DNA of 29,197 nucleotides from JAWLFI01 sp964627995 (GTDB lineage: Bacteria > Bacteroidota > Bacteroidia > Chitinophagales > Saprospiraceae). The number at the start of each line of letters is the position of its first letter. Within the stretch, counting starts at the first letter, position 1. A model generated the notes under the pieces. The model saw only the letters and a program-made list of their open reading frames with translations. It had not been told where the DNA came from and ran no database searches. The DNA is taken from assembly GCA_964627995.1 (NCBI GenBank), contig CAZVLN010000027.1, positions 1-29,197 of the forward strand. Reading direction: 5' to 3'. Positions 7,974-16,960 of this stretch are shown piece by piece. The position numbers and the translations under genes were made by a program.

Positions 7974-8264
7974 TTATTTCATCATCTCCGAAACGTGCCG
8001 GATCACTAAACAATCGTTTTTCTCTACATAGAAATACGTTCGGTTACCGACGGTTTTACGATCTACTATCTCCATTTCACCCATGTGATAAATATGCGTC
8101 AATTTCACGGTTTCTTCATAAGTATTCGGGTCTATAATCCTGGTTGTATCAACTTGAACAGCTGTTTTAGAGGCCAGGTCGGCAGGTGTTTCTTTGCAGT
8201 CTTGCTGCTGACCCCAAAGTAGAGCGGGAAAAACAATAGCAGTGAATAGTATAATATTTCGCAT
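7974..8264 (-). CDS. Small secreted protein of unknown function
   Basis: 96 residues beginning with a clear signal peptide (MRNIILFTAIVFPALLWGQ, probable cleavage before Gln-Gln). The mature part is about 77 residues, contains two Cys (QQDCKET and EKNDCLV) that could form a disulfide, and is mostly short beta-like segments. I do not recognise a family. It is convergent with acyP and lies 89 bp downstream of the dctP stop on the same strand, so it could be read through from the TRAP operon, but the gap is large for tight coupling. The signal peptide and good codon continuity make it a real gene. Confidence 0.65.
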   Translation of the reverse strand: MRNIILFTAIVFPALLWGQQQDCKETPADLASKTAVQVDTTRIIDPNTYEETVKLTHIYHMGEMEIVDRKTVGNRTYFYVEKNDCLVIRHVSEMMK

Positions 8265-8353
8265 AGTAACTTGATTTAGTGACCGTTTAATTAATAAAAC
8301 TACGTTTTAAACGCTCACATTTTTATTTTTATTCTACTCCCTAAGTTACGATT

Positions 8354-9499
8354 TTATTTTAAAGAGAACAAACGCTCCATATAGGCTTTTTCACTAACAG
8401 CGCTCCATGAGCCAATTTGGTTTTGGAACCGCCTGTAAGCGTCATACACTTTTCGAGTGATGGGGTCTGACTCTCGAAGTTCAGCCAGCACTTCTTTACT
8501 GTGTTCACGCAGGGTTTCTAACACCTCTTCCGGAAAGGGACGAATATCTACCTCGCCTTCGGCTTGAATGTTGCGTAAAGCTATCGCATTTTGGGTCTCA
8601 CACTGGGCCAATACTCGGCTGTTGAGCTCCATCCCAGCCGTTACACATACTTGCTGCAGATCCGGAGGAAGCTGATCAAAACTCGCTTTATTGATAAAGA
8701 ACTCGAGTTGTGATCCCGGTTCATGCCATCCCGGATAGTAGTAGTATTTTGCTATGCGTGAAAAGCCCATTCTATAATCGTGAAAGGGTCCGATCCACTC
8801 GGTGGCATCAATAACACCGCGTTCTAAGCTAGTGTAAATTTCGCTGCCCGCCACTAAAATAGCTGCGCCGCCGGCTCGCTCTATCACTGCACCGCCTAAT
8901 CCCGGAATACGCATTTTTAATCCTTTTAAGTCCTCGATGTGTTGAATTTCGGAATTGAACCATCCCCCCATTTGAATGCCCGTATTGCCACCGGGAATGG
9001 GAATCAGACCAAAATCACTATAGACTTCTTTCCATAGATCATAGCCCCCACCGCCCAGAAGCCAGGCATTATTCTGTTGCGCATTCATCCCAAAAGGGAC
9101 AGCTGAAAACAGCTGCATGGCAGGAGATTTGCCCGCCCAGTAGTAAGGTGCACCGCAGCCCACTTGCGCTGTGTTCTGCCGAACGGTGTCGAAGGCCTCT
9201 AAGGCCGGCACTAATTCGCCGGCTCCATACACACGTATATCTATGCGACCGCCACTCAAGGTCCTAACCAACTGGGCATAAGCCGTGGCCGCTTCGCCCA
9301 AAATCGGAAAGTCCGGGGGCCAGGTGGTCACCATGCGCCAGCGATATTGTGCGGATTCCGAATTCTGAGAAGATTGGGAAACTGGGCGGGGGGCATTGTC
9401 TCCCAAAATGCAGGAACTCAAGCCTACACCTACACTCCCGATAGCCAGATGTTGAAGGAATTTCTTGCGCGAAAGCGTTTGTTTTTCTTTATGTTCCAT
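8354..9499 (-). CDS. dctP: TRAP transporter substrate-binding protein, DctP family (TakP-like)
   Basis: 381-residue solute-binding protein of a tripartite ATP-independent periplasmic transporter. The N-terminus (LSRKKFLQHLAIGSVGVG) is Tat-like but with Arg-Lys in place of the twin Arg, and it ends in a lipobox-like SSC (Cys30). The mature region starts YRWRMVTTWPPDFP, typical of the TakP/2-oxoacid-binding branch. IQMGGWF, LKGLKMRIPG and IDATEWIGP carry the Gln, Arg and Trp-Glu ligands found in that branch, where a cation bridges a carboxylate substrate. It captures a 2-oxo acid or lactate-like compound and hands it to DctQM. Last gene of the operon, 14 bp after dctM. The family is certain; the substrate class is inferred from motifs. 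Confidence 0.9.
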   Translation of the reverse strand: MEHKEKQTLSRKKFLQHLAIGSVGVGLSSCILGDNAPRPVSQSSQNSESAQYRWRMVTTWPPDFPILGEAATAYAQLVRTLSGGRIDIRVYGAGELVPALEAFDTVRQNTAQVGCGAPYYWAGKSPAMQLFSAVPFGMNAQQNNAWLLGGGGYDLWKEVYSDFGLIPIPGGNTGIQMGGWFNSEIQHIEDLKGLKMRIPGLGGAVIERAGGAAILVAGSEIYTSLERGVIDATEWIGPFHDYRMGFSRIAKYYYYPGWHEPGSQLEFFINKASFDQLPPDLQQVCVTAGMELNSRVLAQCETQNAIALRNIQAEGEVDIRPFPEEVLETLREHSKEVLAELRESDPITRKVYDAYRRFQNQIGSWSAVSEKAYMERLFSLK

Positions 9500-9513
9500 T
9501 TTTCACAATTGAA

Positions 9514-10839
9514 TTAGGGAATAAACCAGTGGGGAAAAGCCACAATGATGCCTATAAAAATAAGTTGAATAGCTACAAAGGGAATTATGCCCCAATAAAT
9601 GTCTCGCGTTCGAACACTAGAGGGTGCCACTCCTTTTAAATAAAAGAGGGAAAAGCCAAAAGGCGGGGTTAAAAAAGACGTTTGCAAATTGACAGCAATC
9701 AGGATGCCCACCCAAAGCAAGTTCATTTCATACAATTCGAATAGCGGGGTAATAATGGGAACCAAAATGAAAATTATCTCGATAAAGTCGATGAAGAATC
9801 CCAGGAGGAACATCATCAGTAAGGCTACGATTAAAAACTGCGTGGCGCTAAGCCCGGAGGTTTGTAGCCACTCGATGAGAAGTACGTCTCCCCCTAGTGA
9901 TCGAAACAATAAAGAAAAAGTAGTGGCACCCAACAGGATAAAAAAGATCATGGCTGTCAACTGCGCGGTTTCCTCACCGACTTCGCGGAGCATAGAAAAG
10001 GATAATTCGCCCTCAAACAGCGTAAGAAAAATCGCACCTAAGGCGCCGATTGCTGCCGCTTCGGTAGGCGAGGCGATACCCGCAAAAATTGAACCCAGAA
10101 CGGCAAGGATCAAACTGATAGGCAATACAAAGGCACGCACTATATGCCAAAAGCGGGGCCGGTCTATACCTTTTGCAGCCGGAGGCGCCTTTTGGGGGTG
10201 AATGGAAGCATAAATGATAACATACAAAATATACAAGCCCACCAATAAAATTCCGGGTAAGAGGGCCACAGCAAATAATCCACCCACATCGACCTGTTGA
10301 CCCGATCGGCTGGCGTTGCTGATCGTATCTGCCAAAATAACTAAGACAATAGATGGAGGAATAATTTGACCCAAAGTTCCCGATGCGGCAATGGTGCCGG
10401 AGGCGAAGGAGGGCGCGTAACCTCTATCCAGCATAGTCGGCAGTGAAATCATCCCCATTGTCACCACTGTAGCTCCTACAATACCTGTCGATGCCGCCAA
10501 TAGAGCTCCAACAAGGACCACCGAAATGGCCAGGCCTCCAGGTATACCGCGCATTAATCCCGCCATAGTTTGCAGCATATCACGCGCCAAGCCAGAGCGT
10601 TCCAGTACAATACCCATAAAAATAAAAAGGGGGACAGCCATCAGTACGTAATTGGTCATAATGCCCATCATACGGGCCCCCAACAAATGAAAATCTCCGG
10701 CCTGAAATGCCTCAGGGCGCATATACATTAAATAAAGTCCGATTAAAGTAGCCAGACCGCCCAATGTAAAAGCCACGGGATACCCCTTTAAAATTAGGAT
10801 GAAAAGCAGAACGAACATGATGAGTGCTAGGTAGGCCAT
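9514..10839 (-). CDS. dctM: TRAP transporter large permease, DctM family
   Basis: 441-residue large membrane subunit that drives substrate import with a sodium gradient, in complex with DctQ. The sequence is almost wholly hydrophobic with about 12 predicted transmembrane stretches. It shows family motifs such as AVPLFIFMGIVLERSGLA, STGIVGATVVTMG, GTLGQIIPPS and SPTEAAAIGALGA, the last near the cation sites of DctM proteins. The C-terminus has TPPFGFSLFYLKGVAP, also diagnostic. Length matches the family. It follows dctQ with a 3-bp gap and precedes dctP by 14 bp, so the three form one operon. Confidence 0.95.
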   Translation of the reverse strand: MAYLALIMFVLLFILILKGYPVAFTLGGLATLIGLYLMYMRPEAFQAGDFHLLGARMMGIMTNYVLMAVPLFIFMGIVLERSGLARDMLQTMAGLMRGIPGGLAISVVLVGALLAASTGIVGATVVTMGMISLPTMLDRGYAPSFASGTIAASGTLGQIIPPSIVLVILADTISNASRSGQQVDVGGLFAVALLPGILLVGLYILYVIIYASIHPQKAPPAAKGIDRPRFWHIVRAFVLPISLILAVLGSIFAGIASPTEAAAIGALGAIFLTLFEGELSFSMLREVGEETAQLTAMIFFILLGATTFSLLFRSLGGDVLLIEWLQTSGLSATQFLIVALLMMFLLGFFIDFIEIIFILVPIITPLFELYEMNLLWVGILIAVNLQTSFLTPPFGFSLFYLKGVAPSSVRTRDIYWGIIPFVAIQLIFIGIIVAFPHWFIP

Positions 10840-10842
10840 AAA

Positions 10843-11367
10843 TTAGGACTTGGAGCGGTCTAAGAGTCTCAAACTAAGTTTAAACCAATGAGCAACTGCT
10901 TGTAAGAATAATAAGGTAAAGGCAATTAACAATAGACCTTTGAGCAAATAGCGCCCCCCTAGGCCACCTGCCTGAGGGGACTGTTCTCCGATTAGCCAGG
11001 ACTGATAAAATAGTTTCCAACCGACTTGCATCATGATCCAGGTCCACGGAAGAAGAAATATTGAGGTTCCTATGAAGTCCACCCATTGCTGACGTCGTTT
11101 CGTCCAGGATTGGTACAGAATATCTACTCGTACATGGCGGTCGCGTTGAAAAGCCCAGGCCCCACTGAGTAAAAACAAGGCGCTGAAAAGATAGACCTCT
11201 ACTTCCATGACCCACACCCGGGATAGGTCCAGTGCATAGCGTAAAAACACATCTGTACTTACCCATAAGACTAAAAACGGGCTTAGCCAGCTGATCGCTC
11301 GCCCCACCCGAGCATTGAATCGCTCAATGCCGCCCACAAAAATTTCTACCACAGATTTCAATTGCAT
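10843..11367 (-). CDS. dctQ: TRAP transporter small permease, DctQ family
   Basis: 174-residue small membrane subunit of the TRAP transporter, first gene of the dctQMP operon. Four transmembrane segments are visible, at about residues 25-45, 60-80, 95-120 and 140-160. RDRHVRVDILYQSW in the second loop is the usual DctQ signature (HVRVD). It supports DctM and the docking of the binding protein. The promoter should lie in the roughly 100-bp gap shared with the divergent PaaI-like gene; I see no clean consensus there. Confidence 0.92.
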   Translation of the reverse strand: MQLKSVVEIFVGGIERFNARVGRAISWLSPFLVLWVSTDVFLRYALDLSRVWVMEVEVYLFSALFLLSGAWAFQRDRHVRVDILYQSWTKRRQQWVDFIGTSIFLLPWTWIMMQVGWKLFYQSWLIGEQSPQAGGLGGRYLLKGLLLIAFTLLFLQAVAHWFKLSLRLLDRSKS

Positions 11368-11468
11368 AGAGGTTCAAAATACACAAAGTCCCAGACAAGC
11401 AAAAACTGTCTATCAATCTTTGAATGTTTGTCCTCTAAGGCTGTATCTTACTCCTCAAATCAAATGTA

Positions 11469-11903
11469 ATGTCGATGAAATCATTTGAAAGGCCGGTACA
11501 GTATATGATGAAAGAAGATGCTTTCAGCCAATGGCTCGGCCTGTCTGTGGACAAGGTAGATGCGGGATACTGTCAGTTATCCATGAAAGTTAAGCCTGAA
11601 ATGCTCAATGGGTTTAAAATTCTTCACGGGGGAGTAGCTTTCGCCATGGCCGATTCTGCCATGGCTTTTGCTGCCAATAGTCATGGACAGCTCAGCGTGG
11701 TCACAGACGCCCATATACAATTTCCGGCTTCGGCAACAGAGGGTGAAAATTTGATTGCAGAAGCCAGGGAAACAGCGCGAAGCCGAAAAAAGGGATTTTA
11801 CGAAGTAACAATCAAAGAAAAAGAGACAGAAAGACTCATTGCCAAATATCAGGGAAGCGTCTACATCCGATCTACATCCATCCCCCCTGAATCACAACAA
11901 TAG
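11469..11903 (+). CDS. PaaI-type hotdog thioesterase
   Basis: 144-residue acyl-CoA thioesterase of the PaaI/YdiI hotdog family. The motif LHGGVAFAMADSAMAFA includes the HGG turn and the Asp (MADSA) that acts in catalysis; a preceding Asn (MLNG) is the usual partner. It hydrolyses aromatic or hydroxyacyl CoA esters to protect the free CoA pool. The start chosen is ATG 11469 (MSMKSFERPV), with a second ATG two codons on. It diverges from dctQ with 101 bp between. msrA starts 34 bp downstream, so it may be the first gene of a PaaI-msrA-msrB-SDR unit. Confidence 0.9.
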   Translation: MSMKSFERPVQYMMKEDAFSQWLGLSVDKVDAGYCQLSMKVKPEMLNGFKILHGGVAFAMADSAMAFAANSHGQLSVVTDAHIQFPASATEGENLIAEARETARSRKKGFYEVTIKEKETERLIAKYQGSVYIRSTSIPPESQQ

Positions 11904-11937
11904 GGCAGGTGTATTTGTCTTAACAATAAATAATAAT

Positions 11938-12474
11938 ATGCAACATATAGTCTTGGGTGGCGGGTGTTTTTGGTGTATTGAAGCCGTCTTTCAGTTGTTT
12001 GATGGAATTGAAGATCTCATGCCGGGCTATGCCGGCGGAATGACGCCCGACCCCTCTTATCGAGAAGTTTGTTCTGGATCAACAGGCCACGCAGAAGTTG
12101 TTCGCGTTTCATTTGATGCCGACAAGCTCAGTTTAGAGAACGTTTTGACACTTTTTTTTCACGCACATGATCCTACGACATTGAACCGTCAAGGAAATGA
12201 TGTGGGCACACAGTATCGCTCAGCTATCTATTATCAGAGCGAAGAACAGAAAGAAGTGATTGATCGTGTGATTGATAGTATTGAAGAAAAAGAGGTATGG
12301 GATCGACCCATCGTTACGGAAGTTGCGCCCTTAGATACTTTTTACCCGGCAGAGGACTACCACAAAAATTATTTTCAAGAGCATCCTTCGCAGCCGTATT
12401 GCAATGTTGTCATAGGGCCTAAATTGCAAAAAATGAAAGAAAAATTTTCTCAACGTTTAAAATCTGCATCATGA
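11938..12474 (+). CDS. msrA: Peptide-methionine (S)-S-oxide reductase MsrA
   Basis: 178-residue MsrA reducing the S epimer of methionine sulfoxide in proteins. The catalytic motif GGGCFWC is near the N-terminus, with the nucleophile at Cys10 and a second Cys at 13. Other family segments are PGYAGG, STGHAEVVRV, FFHAHDPTTLNRQGNDVGTQYRSAI and YHKNYF. I start it at the ATG at 11938 (MQHIVLGGGCFWC); the open frame extends 99 bp upstream into the thioesterase gene, but that extension has no family counterpart. Its stop overlaps the msrB start by 4 bp (ATGA), showing translational coupling. Confidence 0.95.
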   Translation: MQHIVLGGGCFWCIEAVFQLFDGIEDLMPGYAGGMTPDPSYREVCSGSTGHAEVVRVSFDADKLSLENVLTLFFHAHDPTTLNRQGNDVGTQYRSAIYYQSEEQKEVIDRVIDSIEEKEVWDRPIVTEVAPLDTFYPAEDYHKNYFQEHPSQPYCNVVIGPKLQKMKEKFSQRLKSAS

Positions 12475-12866
12475 GTTATAACCCATTAAATTCCGAGGAG
12501 GAGCGAATTATCATTCATAAGGGAACAGAGCAGCCCTTTACCGGCGAATACAATGATCTCAAAGCAACAGGCACTTTTGTCTGCCGGCGCTGCAATAATC
12601 CACTTTACCACTCCGATGATAAGTTTGATTCGGGTTGCGGCTGGCCCAGCTTTGATGATGAAATAACAGGAAATGTGAAACGCGTACCCGATGCAGATGG
12701 TCGGCGAATTGAAATTCTTTGCGGAAACTGTGGGGGCCATCTGGGGCACGTGTTTTCCGGAGAAAAATTTACTGAAAAAAATACCCGACATTGCGTGAAT
12801 TCACTCAGTGTGCGTTTCATTCCGGAAGGCGAAGAACTTCCCCAAATCAAAACAGAAGATGAGTAA
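12471..12866 (+). CDS. msrB: Peptide-methionine (R)-S-oxide reductase MsrB
   Basis: 131-residue MsrB reducing the R epimer, the stereochemical complement of MsrA. Zinc-binding pairs Cys38/Cys41 (FVCRRC) and Cys84/Cys87 (CGNC) are present. The catalytic Cys108 is in RHCVNSLSVRF, and Cys56 in SGCGWPSF is the usual resolving Cys. It overlaps msrA by 4 bp and the following SDR by 8 bp, so all three are probably translated from one message. No signal peptide: the pair acts in the cytoplasm. Confidence 0.95.
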   Translation: MSYNPLNSEEERIIIHKGTEQPFTGEYNDLKATGTFVCRRCNNPLYHSDDKFDSGCGWPSFDDEITGNVKRVPDADGRRIEILCGNCGGHLGHVFSGEKFTEKNTRHCVNSLSVRFIPEGEELPQIKTEDE

Positions 12867-13908
12867 TACAAGCTATAATTTTATGGTTACAGGGGCAACG
12901 GGATACATTGCATCCTGGATTGTTCATGACCTTTTACAAGCAGGACATACCGTGTACGGAAGTGTTCGGGATTTGGAGCAAACTGACAAACACCAGCACC
13001 TGCTTAACATAGCGGAGACAGCACCGGGCACCTTAGAGCTTTTTGAAGCTGATCTGCTTATCGACGGATCTTTTTCTGAAGCAGCCAAAAAGTGTGATTA
13101 TGTGCTTCATACGGCCTCGCCGTTTAAAATTGACGTAAAAGATCCACAAAAAGAACTGGTAGAGCCGGCAGTAAAGGGGACAGAAAATGTAATGCGATCT
13201 GCCATAGCCTCTGAGCAAGTAAAACGAATTGTGGTTACAAGTAGTGTAGCAGCGATTTATGGCGATAATCAGGATATTCAGTCTAAGCCGGATGGACAGT
13301 TTGGCCCTAAAGATTGGAATACGAGCAGTTCGCTACAACATCAAGCATATTCATACTCAAAAACTGAAGCTGAAAAGAAAGCGCGCAGTATGATAGAAAA
13401 GCAGCAGGATACAGATCTGGTAACCATTCACCCCGGCTTTGTATTAGGACCCTCTTTGGCGTCGCGGAAGGATTCAACAAGCATTGATTTTATTTTACAA
13501 ATGCTTTCCGGACAATTCAAGCTTGGTGCTCCTGCACTGTATTTTGGGTTTGTTGATGTACGCGATATTTCAAAGATGCATATTCGTGCAGCCCTTAGAG
13601 ATAGAGAAGGCGGACAACGCTATATAGGCATTTCAGAGAGTGGCCATGTGTTAGATCTGGCCAAAAAGATAGAAAAACATTTTCCGAATGAGTTTCCGCT
13701 TCCAACTCGCTTTTTGCCGAAGACCTTAATGTATATTATGGGACCTTTTATCGGTCTTAGCTGGAAGTTCGTGCGGCGAAATATTGGAACTCCAATTTCT
13801 TTCGACACCTCACTTACAAAACGAGATTTAGAAATTGAGTTTAAGCCATTGGATGAAACGCTTCGCGATATGGTGGAAAAAATGAAAAAACAGCATTGGT
13901 TAGATTAG
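12859..13908 (+). CDS. Extended SDR, NAD(P)-dependent epimerase/dihydroflavonol-reductase-like
   Basis: 349-residue extended short-chain dehydrogenase. The N-terminus MSNTSYNFMVTGATGYIAS holds the TGxxGxxx cofactor motif. VVTSSVAAIYG supplies the active-site Ser, and YSYSKTEAEK is the YxxxK pair. The layout is that of the dihydroflavonol 4-reductase/aldehyde reductase group (TVYGSVRD, HPGFVLGP), which reduces aldehydes or ketones. The frame is open 51 bp further upstream inside msrB, but the ATG at 12859 gives the standard N-terminus and overlaps the msrB stop by 8 bp. Operon with msrAB suggests a role in oxidative or carbonyl stress, by inference. The C-terminal 60 residues carry a hydrophobic stretch (YIMGPFIGLSW). 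Confidence 0.88.
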   Translation: MSNTSYNFMVTGATGYIASWIVHDLLQAGHTVYGSVRDLEQTDKHQHLLNIAETAPGTLELFEADLLIDGSFSEAAKKCDYVLHTASPFKIDVKDPQKELVEPAVKGTENVMRSAIASEQVKRIVVTSSVAAIYGDNQDIQSKPDGQFGPKDWNTSSSLQHQAYSYSKTEAEKKARSMIEKQQDTDLVTIHPGFVLGPSLASRKDSTSIDFILQMLSGQFKLGAPALYFGFVDVRDISKMHIRAALRDREGGQRYIGISESGHVLDLAKKIEKHFPNEFPLPTRFLPKTLMYIMGPFIGLSWKFVRRNIGTPISFDTSLTKRDLEIEFKPLDETLRDMVEKMKKQHWLD

Positions 13909-13919
13909 TGGAAATATGC

Positions 13920-13927
13920 TACTTTTG
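13920..13927 (+). promoter_or_regulatory. -7 box upstream of the 13963 lipoprotein gene
   Basis: TACTTTTG matches the Bacteroidota -7 consensus TAnnTTTG. It lies 35 bp before the lipoprotein ATG, and a TTG lies about 21 nt upstream in the tail of the SDR gene. This implies that the lipoprotein has its own start site and is not only read from the msrAB unit. Weak by itself. Confidence 0.4.
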
Positions 13928-13962
13928 CAGCTGTCTACATTACTCAATGCAAATTCAATCTT

Positions 13963-14526
13963 ATGATTAAGTACGGAACAATCAGCTTTTTACTTCTTTC
14001 ACTTTTTATCTGGAGTTGCGCGGATGATGGTGCCTCATCAGATAGCTCTTCTGATGCATCGGAAATGGGACAGGAGTCCTATTCTGTAGATGTTGAAATG
14101 GACGAAGAAGGTACTCCGCTTCCGTGCTCGATAATTGCTGATGAATTGTTAGCAGAAGAAGTAGCTAAGTTTGCAAGCTCGGATCGAGTGCCGCAGAAGC
14201 TAGATCAAGTAAATTCGCAGTCTTGCTCTATTAGTTTGCTAAATGATGTTGGATTGAAATTGGGTGAAGTTCGGCTCATCATTAATCCTATGGAAGCACG
14301 ACCCGACCGAGAAGAAATTGCCAAGCGAACTAAGAATACTGATTATGTTGATGATCTTCCCATGCCCGCCATGCATAGACAGTTATCTACGCTTACTACG
14401 CTCATTTTTGACCATGGCCTGTATACCTACAACCTCAACGTAAATTTGATTAAAGGTAGTAACAAAGAACAGTACGAGCTGGCTCGCAGTATTGCCATTC
14501 ATATCGCGCAAAATGTGGAAGAGTAG
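13963..14526 (+). CDS. Hypothetical lipoprotein
   Basis: 187-residue exported lipoprotein: MIKYGTISFLLLSLFIWSC is a signal peptide with a lipobox Cys, followed by a Ser/Asp-rich linker to about residue 45. The soluble domain (residues 50-187) contains two Cys (LPCSI and SQSCSI). I cannot assign a family; the general shape is that of small periplasmic binding or sensor domains. No enzyme motif is visible. It has its own likely promoter. Confidence 0.75.
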   Translation: MIKYGTISFLLLSLFIWSCADDGASSDSSSDASEMGQESYSVDVEMDEEGTPLPCSIIADELLAEEVAKFASSDRVPQKLDQVNSQSCSISLLNDVGLKLGEVRLIINPMEARPDREEIAKRTKNTDYVDDLPMPAMHRQLSTLTTLIFDHGLYTYNLNVNLIKGSNKEQYELARSIAIHIAQNVEE

Positions 14527-14881
14527 CCTTTTAAGCACGTTTCAGTAAGACACTTCTAGACTTTTGTTTTCTGCGTATGGATGCAGATTCCATTGTACTG
14601 TAATGAATGACAAAGGATTGGGTTGATTTCCTCATTATTCCAAAAAAGCCCTCAAATAATTAACTTCCACTTTTGCCAGAGGGATAGCAGTGATAGGGAC
14701 GAGCGGTCCAGCCCCAGCAGCCGTAGAGCGAGGCGGTGACCGCTAGGAAACCCTACGCAGCCGAACGGATGCGGGGCTGGCGGATCGGCACTACAAACGG
14801 ATAGCCCGACCGCACGCCAGCGATTATTATCGATGGCGGAGGACTGGCCAAAAAAATTATCATAAGACGGATCTAAAAAGC
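14527..14881. repeat. Intergenic gap with GC-rich palindromic island B
   Basis: A 355-bp space between convergent genes. The first half is AT-rich with nothing recognisable. From about 14695 to 14840 it is GC-rich, with CCAGCCCC (14708-14715) able to pair with GGGGCTGG (14773-14780) and a nested GCGGT/ACCGC hairpin. An 86-codon minus-strand frame covers part of it but looks fortuitous. Possibly a dispersed repeat or structured RNA; I cannot say which. Confidence 0.45.
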
Positions 14882-16960
14882 TTATTTGCCGTAAAAGCCG
14901 TGCATCATCCATATGTGGGGAGCGCTAACGGCAGCTAAGAATAGAAAAATTGCTGCCGGGACTCCTTCAAAGGGGAGATCAAGGGTATACAGCGCCAAGA
15001 CGAAAGCGGCAATGAATACATAAGCTGCCAAGGAAAAAGGAGCTGCCGCGCGCAATAACTGCCGATCGGAATATTGAAGGCCAGCGCGCAAATGACGCCA
15101 GGCTCGCCAACTGTGGAGACCGACAAAGTACAGGGCAAAGGTCAATAAAAGCGGAAGTGCAACACCGATAGCTATAACGATTACCGTCAATAAGTAAGAA
15201 GCCAGGGCTTTGCGCGGAAGCTTAAACAAGGGTAGAATTATGCCAAGTATACATATAGCAAGGGCAGGAGCGTATGGTGAAAAATCGATAAGCGGTAAGC
15301 CCAGAGCATGCAAATAAAGGCTTAGCTCGCCGGGGTGACTGCCCAATAAAAAACCAAGCATACTCAGACCATACCCCCATGCCAATAATGGATTGTAAAC
15401 GCCCCAATGTTTGAGGTCCGTCTCTCCAAAATGCCAGGCAGAGTACCCTAAAAATGCCACAAGTCCGACTGCAGGCGAGGCCCACCAGACACCCACAATA
15501 GCAATCATAATGGAAATATAAACCGCAATAAACGTAAGCCAATGACGTGGAGAGCTGGGGGCCGATCCATCTAAAACGTGGTCTACGGCCCCGTGGGGAA
15601 TACCGGGGAATATGAGTCCTCCGATCAATAGTGGCAGGGCCAGCCATTGGGTAGCTTGGGGAACGATGAGATGCACGCCAAAGAGTAATATCGTCAGCCA
15701 AAGGACGAGTTGCTGTTGCATCTGACGGGGATCGAACAATTTGCCTACCGTCTGCACAGCGCCTCCAAGGTATTTCCGGTCGAGTGCTCTAAGGAAAGGC
15801 GCGATGGGCAGCGAAAAGAGTAAAGGGATCTCTTGATGGAGACGCATATCCTCCCTCAAAAAAGTTAACACTTTTGGTGTTTTGATGCGCTGAAAGAGTT
15901 GTTTGAATATAGGCTTCCCCCACTCGGGTTCCTGATCCAGAATGTCGAGTAATAGACGATCGTAAAATCGGTAGCGCGGTTTTCGGTAAGTCGTGGGTAA
16001 AGCCGTATTTTCGATCAGGGCCTGTGCCAGGGCATCACCGTGTGTCACCATGTTATAAAACGCATAGCCGGTAGTAGGTTTTACCGCGCCGGCAGCCGTA
16101 CCTATTGGAATGATGCGTTTTTTTGTGGAATGGAAGGGCCGCTTTGCATCTAGCGCCTGGCTCATGGGTATGGCCCCTTGTTCGCGCTCCAGGACGTTAT
16201 ACGCTCCGACATGCTTGCTTAGCCATCGTTGAAGCTCTTCATCGGCCCAGTCTGCATCTATTTTTTCTTGTCCAAAGCGCGTGAGTTCGATCAGTAATTC
16301 ATTATCCGCAGTGGGTAAGAGATATAAAAATTGAGTTTCGCCCTTTTGCGGCACTTCAAAGTTCATTAAATCCATGCGCTGGGGATCAAATTCGGGCTGC
16401 TCGGTGCGTATTCGGTAACCGAGGAATGATTGCCACAGATCTATGGAATGAGCCGAACCACTTAAGGCTGACGTGCGACTGTCAAAAATCTTTTTTGCTC
16501 GGACCCGAATATCGGATAGCGGAATTTCTCCATTTTCTGGGTCGATGCTGTCTTTGACCGATTCGCGAATCCATTCAAAAGAGCTATGCTTGGATAACGT
16601 ATCTTTTACCATGGCATAAAAATCGGCACTGCGCACTTGATAATAGGCATAGGGGTCCAAGGGATCTACGCGGTCACCTGCGCGCGCCTTGGTCCATTTA
16701 TGGCTTATACAATCGCTTAGACGGTTTACCCAAACATCATCTGTCTTCGCCCAAAAACACCAGGTTCGGTCTTGACTATTTTTGGATTGTGGCTCAATCA
16801 GAACCACGCGATTTTGGTCTAAATATCCATGACGAGCCAAAGCCCATAGAAGGGAAAGTCCACCACCGCCGCCGCCAATAACTGCCACATCGCAGTCGAG
16901 GATCTGTTCAGCCTGAAGGGCGGTTTCCGGTGAATCTTTAATATGAGTATAAGATGACAT
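14882..16960 (-). CDS. Fused lycopene beta-cyclase / Brp-Blh beta-carotene cleavage enzyme
   Basis: 692-residue bifunctional carotenoid enzyme. Residues 1-400 are a CrtY/CrtL-type lycopene beta-cyclase: FAD-binding GGGGGGLS (29-36), DRTWCFW (64-70) and GTAAGAVKPTTGYAFYNM (287-304). Residues about 412-692 form a multi-pass membrane domain of the Brp/Blh family, with PHGAVDH (455-461), WHFGETD (509-515), a His pair in HSWRAWRH (616-623) and a terminal WMMHGFYG; these His residues match the proposed iron ligands of Blh. Together they would turn lycopene into beta-carotene and cleave it to retinal, the cofactor for microbial rhodopsins. Normally these are two proteins; here they share one frame with no stop or shift. 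No rhodopsin or other crt gene is in the window. The start at 16960 gives the expected Rossmann onset within 25 residues. Confidence 0.9.
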   Translation of the reverse strand: MSSYTHIKDSPETALQAEQILDCDVAVIGGGGGGLSLLWALARHGYLDQNRVVLIEPQSKNSQDRTWCFWAKTDDVWVNRLSDCISHKWTKARAGDRVDPLDPYAYYQVRSADFYAMVKDTLSKHSSFEWIRESVKDSIDPENGEIPLSDIRVRAKKIFDSRTSALSGSAHSIDLWQSFLGYRIRTEQPEFDPQRMDLMNFEVPQKGETQFLYLLPTADNELLIELTRFGQEKIDADWADEELQRWLSKHVGAYNVLEREQGAIPMSQALDAKRPFHSTKKRIIPIGTAAGAVKPTTGYAFYNMVTHGDALAQALIENTALPTTYRKPRYRFYDRLLLDILDQEPEWGKPIFKQLFQRIKTPKVLTFLREDMRLHQEIPLLFSLPIAPFLRALDRKYLGGAVQTVGKLFDPRQMQQQLVLWLTILLFGVHLIVPQATQWLALPLLIGGLIFPGIPHGAVDHVLDGSAPSSPRHWLTFIAVYISIMIAIVGVWWASPAVGLVAFLGYSAWHFGETDLKHWGVYNPLLAWGYGLSMLGFLLGSHPGELSLYLHALGLPLIDFSPYAPALAICILGIILPLFKLPRKALASYLLTVIVIAIGVALPLLLTFALYFVGLHSWRAWRHLRAGLQYSDRQLLRAAAPFSLAAYVFIAAFVLALYTLDLPFEGVPAAIFLFLAAVSAPHIWMMHGFYGK

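Noticed and set aside
14652..14912. 86-codon frame overlapping the end of the cyclase-Blh gene
   Set aside because: It runs through the palindromic island and into the real gene in another frame; no support as a protein.
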